Positions 4,500 to 12,025 of a stretch of 12,025 nucleotides of DNA are shown piece by piece. The stretch's first letter is position 1, and every line of letters starts with the position of its first letter. The stretch covers positions 1 through 12,025 of the forward strand of contig JALRCL010000630.1 in NCBI GenBank assembly GCA_023268575.1, read 5' to 3'. The notes under the pieces are model-generated. The model was not told where the DNA came from, ran no database searches, and saw only the letters and a program-made list of their open reading frames with translations. The position numbers and the translations under genes were made by a program. Source of the stretch: Patulibacter sp. (GTDB taxonomy: Bacteria > Actinomycetota > Thermoleophilia > Solirubrobacterales > Solirubrobacteraceae).

Positions 4500-6833
4500 A
4501 TGCGCGTCGCTCTCGTCTCCCCGTACTCCTGGACCTACCCCGGTGGCGTCGCGCGCCACATCGAGGCCCTGGCCCACGAGCTGCACGCCCAGGGCCACGA
4601 CGCCCGCGTGCTGGCGCCGTTCGACCCGGTCGACCGGCTGTCCACGCGCCTGCACCGCGGCGCCGAGCCACAGGCGCGCGAGGCGCCGGACTGGCTGATC
4701 CCGCTCGGCCGCACGTTCGGCGTGCCCGCCAACGGGGCGGTCTCGAACCTCGCCGTCACGCCGACCGCCGTCGCCCGGCTGCGCACCGCGCTGGCCACCG
4801 GCGGCTTCGACGTCGTCCACGTCCACGAGCCGAACGCGCCGCTGCTGTCGTGGGACGTCATGGCGTCCTGCCGGCTGCCGATGGTCGGCACGTTCCACTG
4901 CTTCTCGGCCAACGCGCTGACGAACGGCGCCGGCGTCGCGTTCGGCGCGGCCCGGCAGATGCACCGGCTGCACGAGCGGATCGCCGTCTCGGACGCCGCG
5001 GCCTGGACCGGCCAGCGCTTCTACGGCGGCCGCTACCGCGTCATCCCCAACGGCGTCCACGTGCCCGCGGTCGCGCCGGAGCGCCCCCAGCGCGACGCGG
5101 GCCGCCTGCGGATCGCCTTCGTCGGCCAGGCCGTCGAGCGCAAGGGCCTGCCGGTCCTCCTGCGGGCCTTCGACGCGCTGCGCGAGCAGCTGCCGGTCGA
5201 GCTCGTCGTCATCGGCCCGTCCGAGGAGGAGGTCCGCCGGGTCGCCTTCGACGAGACCCTCCGCGGCGTCACGGTCCTCGGTCGCGTCGACGACGAGACG
5301 AAGGCGCGCGAGCTCGCCGATGCCGACGTGCTGTGCGCCCCGTCGCTCGGCGGCGAGAGCTTCGGGATGGTCCTCACGGAGGCCTTCGCCCAGGGCGTGC
5401 CGGTCGTCGCGTCCGACATCGTCGGCTACCGCGACGTCGTCTCGGCCGGCCGCGACGGGCTGCTCGTCCCGCCCGGGGACGCCCAGGCCCTCGCGCACGC
5501 GCTGCGCGACCTCGCGCTGCGCCCGGCCCGCCGCCAGACGATGAGCGAGGCGGCTCGCCGCTCCGCCCAGCGCTACGCGTGGCCGCGGATCGCCTCCCGC
5601 GTCGTCGGTGCCTACGAGGACGCGATCGCCGCCCCGGCGCCGACCCGCGCCGTCGCGCGCTTCGCCGTCGAGCACGGGCTGCGGCCCGCCGACGGGCGCG
5701 AGCTCGTCACGCCGCAGCGGATGCCGCGGCCCGACGCGCCGCCGGCGGACGACGTCGCCGGCCGCCGGGCGCGCCGGCGCCGCTACGCCCGCCGCGGGCT
5801 CGTCGCCGCGGCCGGCGCCGGCACGGTCGGCCTCGCGGCGCTCGGCCTGCAGCGGATCGGGCTGGACTCGATCGCCGAGAGCTTCGTCCGTTCGTCGCCG
5901 CCCTGGGTGTTGCTGGCGCTCGCGGTCTTCACGCTCTCGATGCTCTTCCGGGCGATCTCCTGGCACGCGATCCTGCGCGCCGCGATCCCCGACGCGCCGC
6001 TGCGCCAGGTCGACACCTTCCGCGCGACCGCGATCGGCGTGCTCATGTCCGCGACGTTGCCGGCCCGCCTGGGCGAGCCGTCGCGCGCGCTCATCATCTC
6101 CCGGCGCGCCGGCCGACCACGCGAGCGCCTGCCCGTCGTGCTCGGCACGCTCGTGTCGCAGACGCTCATCAACGTCCTCGCGCTGATCCTCCTCGGCACG
6201 GTGATGATCAGCTCGATCCGGCTGTTCAAGGACGGCGACGGCGCGCTGCTGACCCTCACGATCGCGCCGCTCGCGCTGCTGCTGCTCGTGCTGGCGGTCC
6301 CGTACCTGCTGCGCCAGCGCCGGTTCCACCACCCGCGGCTGCGCGGCGTCCAGCAGCGCGTCCGCGGCTGGAGCCACGCGCTGCGCGACGGCCTGCGCGT
6401 CTTCATCCAGCCGCGCAACGGGTCGATCGCCGTCAGCGCCCAGCTCTTCGCCTGGGCCCTGCAGTGGCTCGGCTGCTACCTCCTGCTGCGCGCCTTCGGG
6501 ATCCACGAGGGCCTCGGCGCCGCCGCGGCGGTGCTCTTCGCGGTGAACGTCACCGCCGTCCTGCCGGCGACGCCGTCGAACCTCGGCGTCTTCCAGGCCG
6601 CCTGCGTCGCGGTGCTCAGCGCCGGCTACGGCGTCGGCCAGGCCGACGCGCTCGGGTACGGCATCGTGCTGCAGGCCGTCGAGCTCGTGACGGCCTTCCT
6701 CGTCGGCATGCCGGCGATGCTCGCCGAGGGCGTCACCTGGCGCGACGTCCGGATGCGCGCCCTGCACGCCAGCCCGGTCGACCTGCCGCCGCTGCCCGCC
6801 CAGCACCGGGCCGGCGCGGAGGTCGAGTCCTGA
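4500..6833 (+). CDS. Fusion: GT4 glycosyltransferase (PimA-like) plus UPF0104 flippase-like membrane domain
   Basis: The cytosolic N-terminal half is a GT-B retaining glycosyltransferase resembling phosphatidylinositol mannosyltransferase PimA. It has PGGVARH (14-20), DVVHVHEPNAP (104-114), TFHCFS (131-136), VIPNGV (181-186), a VERKGL donor loop (212-217) and the EX7E motif E286/E294. A charged linker (about 376-432, with a run of Arg) leads to an integral membrane half (about 433-745) with roughly seven hydrophobic segments. This half carries the UPF0104/AglD-type marks LPARLGEPSRA (520-530) and LPATPSNLGVFQAA (688-701). UPF0104 relatives include lysyl-PG synthase membrane domains and proposed lipid flippases. 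The fusion suggests glycosylation of a lipid at the inner leaflet coupled to its translocation; this is inference, as are the sugar and lipid. No clear ribosome site precedes the ATG. Its stop overlaps the next gene's start by 3 nt (CTGA). Confidence 0.92.
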   Translation: MRVALVSPYSWTYPGGVARHIEALAHELHAQGHDARVLAPFDPVDRLSTRLHRGAEPQAREAPDWLIPLGRTFGVPANGAVSNLAVTPTAVARLRTALATGGFDVVHVHEPNAPLLSWDVMASCRLPMVGTFHCFSANALTNGAGVAFGAARQMHRLHERIAVSDAAAWTGQRFYGGRYRVIPNGVHVPAVAPERPQRDAGRLRIAFVGQAVERKGLPVLLRAFDALREQLPVELVVIGPSEEEVRRVAFDETLRGVTVLGRVDDETKARELADADVLCAPSLGGESFGMVLTEAFAQGVPVVASDIVGYRDVVSAGRDGLLVPPGDAQALAHALRDLALRPARRQTMSEAARRSAQRYAWPRIASRVVGAYEDAIAAPAPTRAVARFAVEHGLRPADGRELVTPQRMPRPDAPPADDVAGRRARRRRYARRGLVAAAGAGTVGLAALGLQRIGLDSIAESFVRSSPPWVLLALAVFTLSMLFRAISWHAILRAAIPDAPLRQVDTFRATAIGVLMSATLPARLGEPSRALIISRRAGRPRERLPVVLGTLVSQTLINVLALILLGTVMISSIRLFKDGDGALLTLTIAPLALLLLVLAVPYLLRQRRFHHPRLRGVQQRVRGWSHALRDGLRVFIQPRNGSIAVSAQLFAWALQWLGCYLLLRAFGIHEGLGAAAAVLFAVNVTAVLPATPSNLGVFQAACVAVLSAGYGVGQADALGYGIVLQAVELVTAFLVGMPAMLAEGVTWRDVRMRALHASPVDLPPLPAQHRAGAEVES
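6818..6822 (+). promoter_or_regulatory. Shine-Dalgarno that sets the CTG start of the lipoprotein
   Basis: GGAGG lies inside the last codons of the glycosyltransferase fusion, exactly 7 nt before CTG at 6830. It is the best ribosome site in the window, and no ATG, GTG or TTG is available in that frame before the lipobox. Confidence 0.7.
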
Positions 6834-7303
6834 GCCCCGCCGGCCGACCAGCCCGGACGGCCGCCCTGCTGCTCGCCACCGGCTCCCTCCTCGCCGCGAC
6901 CGGGTGCGCCACGAAGGTCGTCGACGGCGACGCCGCGGGCCACCAGGTCGCGGTCCTCGTGGCCGAGCGGACCGGCCGCGCGGCGGCCGCCCGCTGCAAC
7001 GGCGGTGACGGCGTCCGGGTCGGCCTGCGGCTGCGCTGCGCCGTGCGGTTCGGCGACGGCTCCGTCGCCCCGGTCGAGGTGCGGATCATCGACCGCCGCG
7101 GCGCGTTCGACGTCGTCGCGGGCCTGCCCGGCCAGACCCCGGTGGCCACGCAGGACGCGCCCGATCCACCGCCGCGGTTCGCCACCGATCCGGTCACCGG
7201 CGCGCCGACCGGGACGACGCCCGGCGACGACGTCCCGCCCGTCGGGGGGACGACGCCGGCCCCCGGCCCCCCGGCCGCGGGGACCGTCACCACCGCACCC
7301 TGA
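6830..7303 (+). CDS. Small lipoprotein with DUF4333-like domain, probable CTG start
   Basis: An exported, lipid-anchored protein of unknown function. Read from CTG 6830 it has 157 residues: a short Arg-containing n-region, a hydrophobic stretch and the lipobox LAATGC with C26. The mature part (about 30-95) starts with KVVDGDAAGHQVAVLV and holds a pair of cysteines (C51, C65) in a pattern I associate with DUF4333 domains of actinobacterial lipoproteins. The tail (about 100-157) is Pro/Thr/Gly-rich and disordered. There is no ATG, GTG or TTG between the upstream frame and the lipobox. CTG is supported by GGAGG 7 nt upstream and by the CTGA overlap with the glycosyltransferase stop, analogous to ATGA coupling. 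Translation is therefore probably coupled and the product may work in the same envelope pathway. A start missed because of a sequencing error is the alternative. Confidence 0.78.
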   Translation: MSPAGRPARTAALLLATGSLLAATGCATKVVDGDAAGHQVAVLVAERTGRAAAARCNGGDGVRVGLRLRCAVRFGDGSVAPVEVRIIDRRGAFDVVAGLPGQTPVATQDAPDPPPRFATDPVTGAPTGTTPGDDVPPVGGTTPAPGPPAAGTVTTAP

Positions 7304-7322
7304 GCCGCCGCGCGCGGTGCTC

Positions 7323-7328
7323 TACCTT
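7323..7328 (+). promoter_or_regulatory. Candidate -10 box for a leaderless alpha/beta-hydrolase transcript
   Basis: TACCTT fits TANNNT and lies 8 nt before the ATG at 7337, with no Shine-Dalgarno in between. The hexamer 17 nt upstream (CTGAGC) matches TTGACA at three positions only. Confidence 0.5.
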
Positions 7329-7336
7329 CCGGCGCG

Positions 7337-8278
7337 ATGCCCGCCGATGCGCTCCTGCCCGCCCCCGGCCCTCGCGCGCGCGGGGACCGACGGGCCGCAC
7401 GTGCGCAGGCCGGCGAGTCCGGGGCCCCGGCGCTCTCCTCGCCGGAGCTGCTCGGGGCCGACGCGGTCGTCCCCGTCGTCCTGCCCGACGGCAGCGAGCG
7501 CACCGTCCTGCGCCGGGGCGCCGGGGCGCCGCTGCTGCTCGTGCAGGGCATGGCAGCCGGCCACGGGCACTGGGGCCGCTGGTTCCTCGAGGGGCTGCTC
7601 GCCGCCGGGCGCGAGGTGATCTCGGTCAACCACGTCGGCGTCGCCGGGTCGTCGCGCTCACGTGACCCGTACGCGATCGCCGATCTCGCCGACGCCCAGG
7701 CGGCGGCGCTCGACGCGCTCGGCGTCGACGGGCCGATCGACGTCTTCGGGATCTCGATGGGCGGCATGACCGCCCAGGAGCTCGCGCTGCGCCATCCCGG
7801 TCGCGTCCGCTCGCTCGTGCTGGGCTGCACGTCGCCCGGCCACGTCCTGGGCACCTGGACCGACCAGGCCGTCATGGCCGGCCTCGTCGCCGCGCTGCAG
7901 AGCGGCGACGCCGCGCGGGCGATGCGCGCCAGCTGGGAGATCAACGTCTCGCCGGCGTTCGCCGAGCGCACCGACGTCTACGACGAGTTCGTCGCCGTCA
8001 CCCAGGCCAACCGCGTGACGCTGCGCGTGATCTCCGCCCAGATGCACGCGATCGGGACCCACGACACCTCCGGCCGGCTCGGCGACATCGCCGTGCCGAC
8101 GACGATCCTCCACGGCACCGCCGACCAGATGCTCCCGTACCCGAACGCCCCGGTCCTCGCCGAGGGAATCCCGGGCGCCGAGCTCGTCACGCTCCAGGAC
8201 GTCGGGCACCTGTTCTTCTGGGAGCGGCCGGACGACGCCGTCCGGGTGGCGCTGGAGACCGCCGCCCGCGCGGACTGA
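7337..8278 (+). CDS. Alpha/beta-hydrolase fold esterase or lipase-like enzyme
   Basis: A cytosolic serine hydrolase of the alpha/beta fold is predicted; the substrate is unknown. The triad is visible: nucleophile S140 in GISMGG (138-143), acid D263 in HGTADQMLP (259-267) and H291 in DVGHLFFWERP (288-298). The oxyanion segment is VQGMAAGHGHW (69-79). A cap region with helices lies at about 165-245. The overall pattern resembles carboxylesterases and polyketide-type or aclacinomycin methylesterase-like hydrolases, but I would not name a substrate. The first ~35 residues are Ala/Arg/Pro-rich without a signal peptide; ATG 7337 is the only conventional start before the core, and the TACCTT box supports it. 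It follows the lipoprotein by 33 bp and may have its own promoter. It converges on metH. Confidence 0.9.
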   Translation: MPADALLPAPGPRARGDRRAARAQAGESGAPALSSPELLGADAVVPVVLPDGSERTVLRRGAGAPLLLVQGMAAGHGHWGRWFLEGLLAAGREVISVNHVGVAGSSRSRDPYAIADLADAQAAALDALGVDGPIDVFGISMGGMTAQELALRHPGRVRSLVLGCTSPGHVLGTWTDQAVMAGLVAALQSGDAARAMRASWEINVSPAFAERTDVYDEFVAVTQANRVTLRVISAQMHAIGTHDTSGRLGDIAVPTTILHGTADQMLPYPNAPVLAEGIPGAELVTLQDVGHLFFWERPDDAVRVALETAARAD

Positions 8279-8291
8279 TCGGGTCCCGTCC

Positions 8292-8366
8292 GCCCCGGCG
8301 CCCGGGGCGCGCCTCCCGGCGGTTGCGGCGCCGCGGGGACGGGGACGGGCCCCGCCGCCGCGGCGC
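8292..8366. terminator. Two GC-rich hairpins in the convergent gap (possible bidirectional terminator)
   Basis: GCCCCGG (8292-8298) and CCGGGGC (8302-8308) form a perfect 7-bp stem with a 3-nt loop. A second, longer imperfect stem pairs GCGCCGCGGGG (8328-8338) with the segment 8350-8366, leaving a small bulge. Both lie in the 94-bp gap between the convergent hydrolase and metH stop codons. Neither has a T-tract on either strand, so termination is inferred from position and stem strength only. Confidence 0.45.
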
Positions 8367-8372
8367 GTCGCG

Positions 8373-11300
8373 TCAGGTGGCGGCGCCCTCGGCCTGGACG
8401 GCCTCGGCGTCCTCGACCTCGGCCTCGAGGAAGTCGGCCTCGATCCGCGTCGCGTCGCGGGAGGTGCCGCGGATGACCTCGTCGGGCGAGCCGTTCTCGA
8501 GGAAGCGGCCGTTGCGCATGCCGTAGTACACGGCCTGCGGGTGGTGGAGGACCATCGCCAGCGTCGACTGCTCCGGGGTGGGGGAGTAGCCGTCGGTGAG
8601 CGCCATCCCGATCTGCGAGATGTCGAGCAGGTCGCGGACCTTCTCGTGCTCGGACTGGTCGGGGATCGCCGGGTAGCCCCACGAGAGCCGGCGGCCCTGC
8701 GTCTCGGGGATGCCGAACCAGCCGCGGAGCTTCCAGTGCAGCCACTCCGACAGGCCCTCGGCGGTCTGCACGCCGAGACCGTGGACGAAGAGCTGCTCGG
8801 CGTACTCGCCGTCCCGCTCCAGCTGCGCCATGAGCTCGGTGACCTCGTCGCCGACGGTCAGGGCCTGCACGGCCAGGACGTCGAGCTCCTCCGGCGCGCT
8901 CCAGGTCCCGTCGTCCTGCCGGACCCCGGGACGGAAGAAGTCGGCGCTCGCCATCCGGTCGCCGACCTGCTGGCGCGGCGTGTGGAAGCGCGTCAGCTCG
9001 GTCGTCCGGTCCTCGGGATCGAGCACGACGACCTCGTTGCCGGCGGCGTAGCAGGGGAAGATGCCCAGCAGAGCGCGCGGGTGCAGGTAGGTCTGCTCGC
9101 GCCACATCCGCTCGAGCTTGTGGCGGAAGCCCTCGCCGGCGTCCGGGTCGGACGGGTCGCCCTCGATGAGCTTCTTCCACGCCTCGCCCTTGATGCCCTT
9201 GCCGCCCCAGTGGAGCTTGAACAGCACGTGGGTGTCGAGGTGGTGGTACAGCTCGTCCATGTCGACGGGGATCTCGCGCACGCCCCAGAACGGCGGCTCC
9301 GGGATCGGCACGTCGGTGGCCACGGGGGAGCGGACGCTGTCGTCGTCGGTCGACGGCAGGTCCTTCTCGACCTTCGCCTGGTTGCGCAGCTTGATCGCGC
9401 CCGCCCGGATCTCCTCGAGCATCTGCGGGTGCTCGTCGCGGTCGACCATCCGGTCCATGACGCCGAGGCCCTCGAAGGCGTCCTTGCAGTAGAAGACGCC
9501 GCCCTCGTAGGTCGTGTCGTCGTCCAGGCCGTTGGGGTGCAGCGCGCGGTAGGAGAAGTTGCGGTTGATCGCCGCGCCGCCGATGAGGACCGGGTACTTC
9601 AGGCCCTGGGCGTGGAGCTCCTGGACCGCCAGCGGCATCTGCTTCGACGTCGACACGAGCAGCGCCGACAGGCCGATCGCGGTGGCGTCGTGCTCCTTGG
9701 CGGCCTCGAGGATCGTGCCGACCGGGACCTGCTTGCCGAGGTCCACGACGGTGTAGCCGTTGTTCGACAGGATCGTGTTGACGAGCGACTTGCCGATGTC
9801 GTGGACGTCGCCGAAGACCGTCGCCAGGACCACGGTGCCCTTCGTGTAGTCCGCGGTGCGCTCGAGGTAGTTCTCCAGCTGCGCGACGGCCCGCTTCATG
9901 ACCTCGGCGGACTGCAGGACGAACGGCAGGATGAGCTCGCCGGCGCCGAACTTGTCGCCGACCTCCTTCATCGCCGGCAGCAGCACGTCGTTGAGCACCG
10001 GCACCGCGCCGAGCTTCTCCACGGCGCGATCGATGTCGGCCTCGACGCCGTCGCGCTTGCGCTTGAGGATCCGGAAGTGCAGCGCCTCCTCGGGCTCCAT
10101 CTCGGCGGTCGGGTCGACGGCCGGCCCGGCGTCCTCCTCCTCGCCCTGGGACTCGAAGTGGTTGATGAACTTCGGCAGCGCGTCGTCGCTGCGGTTCCAG
10201 ACGAGGTCCTCGGCGAGCTGGCGCTCCGTCGGGTCGATCTCGCCCATCGGGATGATGTGCGCCGGGTTCACCATCGCGAGGTCCAGGCCGGCCTCGACGC
10301 AGTGGTAGAGGAAGACCGAGTTCAGGACCGAGCGGGCCTTGAGGCCGACGCCGAAGGAGACGTTCGACACGCCGAGCGACGTCTTGACGCCCGGTAGGCG
10401 GTCACTGATCTGGCGGATCGCCTCGATCGTCTGGATCGCCGAGTCCTTCCACTCCTCGTCGCCGGTGGTGAGGGTGAAGGTCAGGAGGTCGAAGATCAGC
10501 GCCTCGGGCTCCAGCCCGTGCTCGTCGCAGGCGATCTGCTTGATCCGCTCGGCGATCTCGAGCTTGCGCTCGACCGTCTTGCCCATCCCGACCTCGTCGA
10601 TGGTCAGGGCGATCACCGCGGCGCCGTGCTGCAGCGCCAGCGGGACGACCTCGTCCATCTTGTCGCGGCCGGCCTCGAGGTTCACCGAGTTGACGATCGC
10701 GCGGCCCGGGATCTGCTCCAGGGCGGTCTTGATGACGTCCGGCTCGGTCGAGTCGATCTGGATCGGGGCGGGCTGCGTGAGGCTGATGCGCTTGACGACC
10801 TGACGCATCTGCTCGGCCTCGTCCGTGCGCTCCGTGAGCGCGACGCAGACGTCCAGGACGTGGGCGCCGCCCTCGACCTGGCCCTCGGCGATGCCGACCA
10901 GGGCGTCGTAGTCCTCGGCGAGCAGGAGCTCCTTCGCCTTGCGCGAGCCCTGCGAGTTCACGCGCTCGCCGACGATCGTCGGGCGCGGCTCCTGCACGAG
11001 GTCCGCGGCGCCGATCATCGACGAGACCTGGATCCGACGGGCCGTCCGGCCGGCGTCGTGGGAGGTCGCGCCGGCCGGCTTGGAAGCGACCCGCTCGGCG
11101 ATCGCGGAGATGTGCTCCGGCGTCGTGCCGCAGCAGCCGCCGACGACGGCGACGCCGTACTGGTCGACGAACTCGCCCAGCGCCTTCGCCAGCGGCTCGG
11201 GCTGCTCGGGGAAGACCGTCTCGCCGTTGACGCCCTGCTGCGGGATGCCGGCGTTCGGGATGCAGTGCACCGGGACGGAGCTGTGCTCGCCGAGGTAGCG

Positions 11301-12002
11301 GATCGCGTCGCGCATGTCCTCGGGGCCCGTCGAGCAGTTCAGGCCGATGACGTCGACCTTCAGCGCCTCGAGCGTCGTGAGGACCGCGGCGATGTCGGTG
11401 CCCAGCAGCATCTTGCCGCCGTTGGGCAGCAGCGAGACCGAGATCTGCAGCGGCACCGAGCGGCCCAGCGTCTTGAACGCCTCGCGGGCGCCGAAGATCG
11501 CGGCCTTCACCTCGAGGATGTCCTGCGCCGTCTCGATGATGAGGAGGTCCGAGCCGCCCTCGACGAGGCCGCGGGACTGCTCCTCGAAGACCTCGACGAG
11601 CTCGCCGAAGCGGATGTTGCCGAGCGTCGGGTCGTCCGAGGCCGGCAGGAAGCCGGTCGGGCCGATCGATCCGGCGACGAAGCGGTCCGGCCCGGCGGCC
11701 TTGCGGGCGATCTCCGCGGCGCGGCGGTTGATCTCCAGCGTGTGGTCGGCCAGGCCCCACTCGTCGAGCTTGAGCCGGCTGGCCTGGAAGGTGTCGGTCT
11801 CGACGACCTCGGCACCGGCGTCGAGCATCGAGCGGTGGACCCCCTCGATCACGTCGGGACGGTTGAGGACGAGTGCCTCGTGGCACTTGCCCTCGAGGCC
11901 GCCGTAGTCCTCCTGGCTCAGGTCGAACTCCTCGAGGGTCGCGCCCATGCCGCCGTCGAACACGACGACGCCATCGCGCACCGCGGCCAGATAGTCCCGC
12001 AT
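8373..12002 (-). CDS. metH: Cobalamin-dependent methionine synthase, full length
   Basis: Transfers the methyl group of 5-methyltetrahydrofolate to homocysteine through methylcobalamin. All four modules are present in the usual order over 1209 residues, close to the typical ~1200. The homocysteine/zinc barrel covers about 1-310 (FDGGMGATLE at 15-24; zinc ligands C223 and C290/C291 in GGCCGT). The folate barrel covers about 335-600 (VGERVNSQGS at 344-353). The cobalamin cap and binding domains cover about 635-880, with GDVHDIGKS at 731-739 and axial His734. The S-adenosylmethionine reactivation domain covers about 900-1165 (GRRLSWGYPAIPD at 1103-1115; MVLHHPQAVYYG at 1150-1161). The Cys usual in GYPACP is Ile1113 here. 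A roughly 40-residue acidic tail follows. There is no Shine-Dalgarno before the ATG; TAGCCT lies 7 nt upstream, suggesting a leaderless transcript. Only 23 bases upstream are visible, so a distal riboswitch cannot be judged. Confidence 0.98.
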   Translation of the reverse strand: MRDYLAAVRDGVVVFDGGMGATLEEFDLSQEDYGGLEGKCHEALVLNRPDVIEGVHRSMLDAGAEVVETDTFQASRLKLDEWGLADHTLEINRRAAEIARKAAGPDRFVAGSIGPTGFLPASDDPTLGNIRFGELVEVFEEQSRGLVEGGSDLLIIETAQDILEVKAAIFGAREAFKTLGRSVPLQISVSLLPNGGKMLLGTDIAAVLTTLEALKVDVIGLNCSTGPEDMRDAIRYLGEHSSVPVHCIPNAGIPQQGVNGETVFPEQPEPLAKALGEFVDQYGVAVVGGCCGTTPEHISAIAERVASKPAGATSHDAGRTARRIQVSSMIGAADLVQEPRPTIVGERVNSQGSRKAKELLLAEDYDALVGIAEGQVEGGAHVLDVCVALTERTDEAEQMRQVVKRISLTQPAPIQIDSTEPDVIKTALEQIPGRAIVNSVNLEAGRDKMDEVVPLALQHGAAVIALTIDEVGMGKTVERKLEIAERIKQIACDEHGLEPEALIFDLLTFTLTTGDEEWKDSAIQTIEAIRQISDRLPGVKTSLGVSNVSFGVGLKARSVLNSVFLYHCVEAGLDLAMVNPAHIIPMGEIDPTERQLAEDLVWNRSDDALPKFINHFESQGEEEDAGPAVDPTAEMEPEEALHFRILKRKRDGVEADIDRAVEKLGAVPVLNDVLLPAMKEVGDKFGAGELILPFVLQSAEVMKRAVAQLENYLERTADYTKGTVVLATVFGDVHDIGKSLVNTILSNNGYTVVDLGKQVPVGTILEAAKEHDATAIGLSALLVSTSKQMPLAVQELHAQGLKYPVLIGGAAINRNFSYRALHPNGLDDDTTYEGGVFYCKDAFEGLGVMDRMVDRDEHPQMLEEIRAGAIKLRNQAKVEKDLPSTDDDSVRSPVATDVPIPEPPFWGVREIPVDMDELYHHLDTHVLFKLHWGGKGIKGEAWKKLIEGDPSDPDAGEGFRHKLERMWREQTYLHPRALLGIFPCYAAGNEVVVLDPEDRTTELTRFHTPRQQVGDRMASADFFRPGVRQDDGTWSAPEELDVLAVQALTVGDEVTELMAQLERDGEYAEQLFVHGLGVQTAEGLSEWLHWKLRGWFGIPETQGRRLSWGYPAIPDQSEHEKVRDLLDISQIGMALTDGYSPTPEQSTLAMVLHHPQAVYYGMRNGRFLENGSPDEVIRGTSRDATRIEADFLEAEVEDAEAVQAEGAAT

Positions 12003-12009
12003 TTCCCGC

Positions 12010-12015
12010 AGGCTA
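12010..12015 (-). promoter_or_regulatory. Candidate -10 box for a leaderless metH transcript
   Basis: On the minus strand TAGCCT is followed by 7 nt and then the metH ATG. If used, the message begins at the start codon, leaving no room for a 5' UTR cobalamin or SAM riboswitch on that transcript. The -35 region lies outside the window. Confidence 0.45.
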
Positions 12016-12025
12016 GCAGGAAATC

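Noticed and set aside
4470..6806. A long minus-strand open frame opposite the glycosyltransferase fusion
   Set aside because: Composition is typical antisense (Arg/Asp/Glu/Gly repeats) without motifs, while the + strand has a complete GT4 plus membrane domain.
8541..10397. A 618-codon + strand open frame opposite metH
   Set aside because: It is antisense to the cobalamin and activation modules of MetH, whose motifs are all intact; the antisense product shows no recognisable domain.
12003..12025. Cobalamin or SAM riboswitch upstream of metH
   Set aside because: Only 23 bases are visible and the -10-like box suggests a leaderless message, so there is no evidence for one in this window.
1..12025. 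A defence system, CRISPR array, phage or secretion cluster
   Set aside because: All genes belong to ordinary metabolic, Fe-S or envelope families, and no spaced repeats or mobile-element proteins were found on either strand.

Overview
The window is very GC-rich chromosomal DNA (75-80% GC in the stretches I counted) with compact genes and codons ending almost always in G or C. I infer a high-GC actinobacterium. A deep-branching Thermoleophilia/Solirubrobacterales-type genome would fit (PimA-like glycosyltransferase fused to a flippase-like membrane domain, DUF4333-type lipoprotein, cobalamin-dependent MetH), but this placement is inference and there is no rRNA to anchor it. The first ~115-145 bases do not match the rest: they are about 51% GC and read, on the + strand, like a fragment of a site-2-protease-type membrane protein. 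This looks like a foreign or chimeric contig end.

Layout. (1) Minus strand, 2269 down to the left edge: a tight bolA - grxD - M14 zinc carboxypeptidase run. The gaps are 10 and 24 bp, and the carboxypeptidase lacks its stop because it runs into the odd left-edge sequence. (2) 2270-2482: a divergent promoter region with a perfect 16-bp palindrome. (3) Plus strand: an A-type Fe-S carrier (ErpA/IscA-like, 2483-2833), then a secreted or anchored TIM-barrel glycoside hydrolase (2906-4237). (4) 4238-4499: a non-coding gap with a hairpin; I see no gene in it. (5) Plus strand: a 777-residue GT4 + UPF0104 fusion (4500-6833), overlapped by a small lipoprotein that appears to start at CTG (6830-7303), then an alpha/beta hydrolase (7337-8278). 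(6) 8279-8372: a convergent gap with two GC-rich hairpins. (7) Minus strand, 12002 to 8373: a complete 1209-residue cobalamin-dependent methionine synthase, MetH.

Function. bolA, grxD and the divergent A-type carrier form a small iron-sulfur trafficking neighbourhood (BolA-monothiol glutaredoxin [2Fe-2S] complexes plus an acceptor/carrier). The GT4-flippase fusion, the lipoprotein and the glycoside hydrolase point to envelope glycolipid or polysaccharide metabolism. MetH is housekeeping methionine and folate metabolism.

A recurring signal is a -10-like hexamer (TANNNT) 7-8 nt upstream of ATG at genes with no Shine-Dalgarno (bolA, the hydrolase, metH, and a weaker match at the glycosidase). 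This suggests leaderless transcription is common here. Genes inside operons, or with a leader (grxD, carboxypeptidase, lipoprotein, erpA), instead carry purine-rich ribosome binding sites. I found no CRISPR, tRNA, rRNA, transposon or recognisable defence system.
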